Translations under genes and position numbers: made by a program
Origin: Onchocerca lupi
Lineage: Eukaryota; Nematoda; Chromadorea; Rhabditida; Onchocercidae
Direction: 5' to 3'
NCBI GenBank assembly: GCA_028564675.1
Contig: JAOVVO010000418.1
Span: 1 to 64,000, forward strand
DNA: 64,000 nucleotides
Notes under the pieces: generated by a model
Database searches by the model: none
The model's input: only the letters and a program-made list of their open reading frames with translations
What the model was told of the DNA's origin: nothing
Shown here: positions 60,646-64,000 of the stretch, one piece after another
Position numbering within the stretch: position 1 is the stretch's first letter
Layout of the letters: the number at the start of each line of letters is the position of its first letter

Positions 60646-63600
60646 TTACAAGTTCGAGATCGCTCCATTCACGTAGAAATGTGGAATATCTTGAGCAGGT
60701 TGTGACTGGCTTACATGCATATCATCAGCACGCTCCATTGAATTTCGGGGATACAACCATGGATATATATATATATATATATATAACATCAGTAAGCATT
60801 AAACAATTCTATATATATAGAACATCTGCATCTTCGAAATGAAAACGATTGACCTTACACGTGCATAGCGGGTTCATGCTTAACGGGATTGGGTGCATAA
60901 TCATTTGAAATGTTAATTGTTGTTAAGCGGGGTGCGGACTGTTGAGAAGTTGAATTTAAAGTTGGTATCGCAGATATAGTAGGATAAACGCTTATTGGAT
61001 GTGTTAACACACTGCACCACTGTTCGGGACACTGCAGAAGAAGTTGTAACTGCTGACTTTGAAGTATCATCTGTTGTGAGAATAGTGCTCCAGGTGAGTT
61101 ACCACCTTCCAAGAGTTGCTTATAAGCATGTAATTGTGAATCGTAGGAATCCAGTACAGTATTTTTATATGGATCCGGAATAACTCCGTGAAATGCAGAT
61201 TGTTTGCTTTCAATGCTTTCATTCCCATATTTCACTATCTGCTCACTGGAAATACCGGTAGTGGAATCATCTCGACCAAGGTGATCCATAACTACATCAT
61301 TTGCATTTAGTGTGGTTGTATTATAAGCAGTAGTTGCAGGTAAAGTTGGTAATTTTAAGCCCAATGAAGGACTAGTCAAATCCCGAACCGACGACACGGA
61401 GGGTGAAGTTGGATACTGGAGCGTTTTTACTGCTATTCCATCTGGTATGCCTAAAAATACATTTGTTTACAATACCTGTTTTGAAATTAATTTTCGATAA
61501 TATTTATTCTTCAAAGGAAAACTTAAAATAATCTTATAATTAGTACTATCTTCGCATCAGCGATTATTTAATCCATAAATAAATTTTGGAGACAAAAAAT
61601 TTATTTGTATCAATCAGCAAAATTGTCATTCTTTTCTCCACTCTTCGCCTCAATTTGACTTTAAACGATATATATCTATATTACAATATCAGAATGAAAA
61701 GTAACGACTTACTCAAATATTTGGGAAACAGACTATCTAGCGTTTTAGCGCTATCCAGTTCTGCATTTGGACTAGTCCGCTGTTGATGATTTAGATATTT
61801 TTGACACTGCTCCAAATGGATTTTTAAGCCCACTTTCTGAGCATAGCTTTTTTCACATGCGTTACATTTATAACTAAAAGAAACTGCATTCATATTTATT
61901 AATTCAAAATGCATCAGAAGTCACAACGAGTATCTCCAAATTTTCATTCCTTTTCCTTCAAAATTTTAGTAAGTGATGGCTGGAACGGTGAAGGAAGAGA
62001 ACGTTACAATTTAAACAACAGGAAAGGGATGTGTTCTTCGTCAACAACACGGATTTTTCCGCAAGAAGAGGCATATTTAGCGAAACTTACGGTTTTTCGC
62101 CAGTGTGAACACGCTGATGTACTTGCATATTGCCCTGATTTGTAAATGTTTTATCACAAAAGCTGCACCTATAAAATTGAAAATAATAAGCGAACTTAAG
62201 CAAATCATATTAATTTGCATTTATCCTCTCCTATGGAATAATATTACTCATTCTCGATCTCAAACTTGTGAAACTTCTGCTTTTTTTTTTTTTTTTTTTT
62301 TTTTTCAGTAGGCTAATAAAGATATCATTTCCCTTCCTTCTGAATTTCCCATCCCGAAGAATCGAAGAAAAGGCTTTTTTTTTAAAAAGCAAGGAAAATG
62401 CTCGTGTACTTTTATAGCGATTTGTTGCTTTGGTACAAAGCAGCGCCTGGCACGGCAACCGTAAAACCGTCACAAGCAGACACAAAAGCATACGAAGGAG
62501 AGAAGAATTTCGAAAATGTTTTTTTTTTCTTCTTTAAAAAAAATTGAAAAGCTTGATATCAGCTTTCATACAACAAGCATTTCAATTAAAATCATGAGAA
62601 TGGAATAAAACGGGGAAAGCTTCATCTCATTCTAACAGAAAAAAAGTTCCTCAATTTTCGTTCATTATTTCGATGTGATAAACTGTTGAAGGCTTATAAT
62701 GAACTTATTACGTATGCCACCAAATAAGAAAATTCTGGAACTATTTGATGTTTTAAAGGTAATTAGGCTTCTTTCACAAAATTTAATTTGTATAATTTTC
62801 GCAGTTTGACAAAGCTAGTGATGATCGGTCACCGTGGGAAAAACAGTTCTATAAAAGGATATGGCCTAATTATTTCGAAGTTGTGAATTTTTAAAAAGAG
62901 AAAGTACTTTTCTAGTTGAAAAAAAAAGGAAATTAGTAGAAAAAATTAACCGAAATGGTCGTTCACCAGTATGTAACCGAGTGTGAACATAAAGTGATGA
63001 GGCATAGGCGTATCTTTTACCGCAGTATTTGCAAACATATTCTGTTGGCTTTTTGTTTGGTATTGTTTCGGGTGAGGTCTGGAAATCGTAATCAGTAACT
63101 ACTAAATTTTTAAACTGAACATAATGAACGATTAATAATTTTCAATAACTAATTCATATTCCATGTATGAATAGATGGATTTTATAATAAATGGATAGAA
63201 ATTTTACTGTATATATTACATATATATAATCTAAATTGAAATTTTAGTTCAACTATATTCCATCCAAAATTCTGAATTCTAATATCTTGTAAAAAACATG
63301 CTAGATTCTAGTTGAGATTCTAATAAACAAAATGTTAAATTCTAGCTAAAAAATAATATAAAATTAAATGAAAAGAAGAAAACGGACGCCAGGTTGATAT
63401 TGGTGTGTCGCTTCGTGGGCAGTTAGCTGTGATTTCTGAATGAAAGATCGTCCACATTGTACACAAGTATATGGTCGTTCACCTGTATGAGTTCGTTCAT
63501 GGCTTTGCAGATTACCTTGGCTAGCAAATGCTTTGGGACAGAACTTGCATACGTAAGGTCGTTCACCAGTATGCGTACGTACGTGTACCTACAATTATGG

Positions 63601-64000
63601 GTTTGCTATGGTCATTTTGATACATGTAGTATTTACCAAACGTAAAATTATTTGATATTTATTAAATGTAAAAATCTATTTGATATTATATTAGGAAAAA
63701 AATGAAAACATTTTTGCTTTTTAATCATTGTATTGACGTTATCGATCCCATTTTTTATTTTTATTTTTGATGAAAATAACATTTTATATATAGCGATCAA
63801 AATTCTAACCTGCAAGCTACCTGCATAAGCGAAACTTTTGTCACAGTAATGACAAATATGTTTGCGATCCGATTGCTCGTGCACTTGTTTCATGTGTAAC
63901 TTTAGATAATTTTTCAATGCAAACGTTTTAGGACAATAATTGCATTGTAATGTCTTTTCACCGTGGGTTTTCTTATGTGTATATAATGCTGAGGGTGACG
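60646..64000 (-). CDS. C2H2 zinc-finger transcription factor, 5' end beyond window
   Basis: Nuclear DNA-binding protein of the Krueppel type. Minus-strand exons: beyond 64000 to 63810, 63388-63588, 62951-63078, 62091-62168, 61713-61873 and 60855-61450. Fingers in order: the end of one (SALYTHKKTH), then CNYCPKTFALKNYLKLHMKQ, CHYCDKSFAYAGSLQ (split by an intron), CKFCPKAFASQGNLQSHERT, CVQCGRSFIQKSQLTAHEAT, CKYCGKRYAYASSLYVHTRL, CSFCDKTFTNQGNMQVHQRV and a last C2HC-type CNACEKSYAQKVGLKIHLEQ. Several TGE[KR]P linkers join them. The roughly 200-residue tail is Gln/Ser/Thr-rich (SQQMILQSQQLQLLLQ), suggesting an activation region. In the model the stop is at 60855; an alternative last exon at 60646-60762 is plausible. 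The donor at 63387 (gtccgt) is weak. Orthology not determined. Confidence 0.85.
60763..60784. repeat. (TA)n microsatellite
   Basis: Eleven TA units directly upstream (in gene direction) of the candidate alternative last exon of the zinc-finger gene. Confidence 0.85.

Noticed and set aside
1..64000. tRNA, rRNA, CRISPR, LTR-retrotransposon or DNA-transposon transposase genes
   Set aside because: TTCGA-like T-loops (for example near 14276 and 27482) lacked matching stems; no repeat-spacer arrays, reverse transcriptase or transposase motifs were seen in any frame.

Overview
The window reads as nuclear DNA of a parasitic nematode, most likely a filarial worm (Onchocercidae). It is AT-rich, with short exons joined by introns that mostly end in TTTCAG-type acceptors. 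The gene set is nematode: an nlp-3 neuropeptide precursor, an innexin, an EB-module protein and a PAN-ZP cuticle-type protein. There is also a decayed bacterial CorC/HlyC fragment of the kind left by Wolbachia DNA transfer. The species cannot be named from sequence alone. All gene models were built by hand from splice sites and reading phase; each exon chain was checked to be divisible by three.

Layout. 1-4.2 kb: no recognised gene, only low-complexity DNA and a hairpin. 4.2-4.8 kb (+): two-exon nlp-3 precursor. 5.8-10.5 kb (+): Integrator subunit 10, 15 exons. 11.2-12.3 kb (-): six-exon gene for a stand-alone TDP-43 N-terminal domain, convergent with INTS10. 15.0-18.4 kb (+): TMEM184 family membrane protein. 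20.8-22.7 kb (+): NF-YA, with three CCAAT boxes (its own target motif) just upstream. 22.7-36.9 kb: a long gene-poor stretch with GC-richer islands, microsatellites, weak small ORFs and the bacterial CorC/HlyC remnant near 31.8-32.0 kb. 36.9-41.6 kb (+): innexin, 8 exons. 44.1-47.9 kb (+): secreted EB-module protein, 9 exons. 48.4-49.4 kb (-): PTF1A/Fer-type bHLH factor. 51.1-58.7 kb (-): 20-exon PAN-ZP transmembrane matrix protein (NOAH/NompA-like), with one GC-AG intron and a small Helitron-like insertion in an intron. 60.6/60.9 kb to the window end (-): C2H2 zinc-finger gene, cut by the edge.

The genes are not an obvious functional cluster. They mix neuronal signalling (nlp-3, innexin, PTF1A-like bHLH), RNA and transcription machinery (INTS10, TDP-43-like domain, NF-YA, zinc finger) and secreted or apical matrix proteins (EB, PAN-ZP). 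No operon is evident. The most unusual items are the TDP-43 domain without RNA-binding domains, the bacterial fragment, the nlp-3 precursor with a non-amidatable second peptide, and the CCAAT cluster in front of NF-YA.
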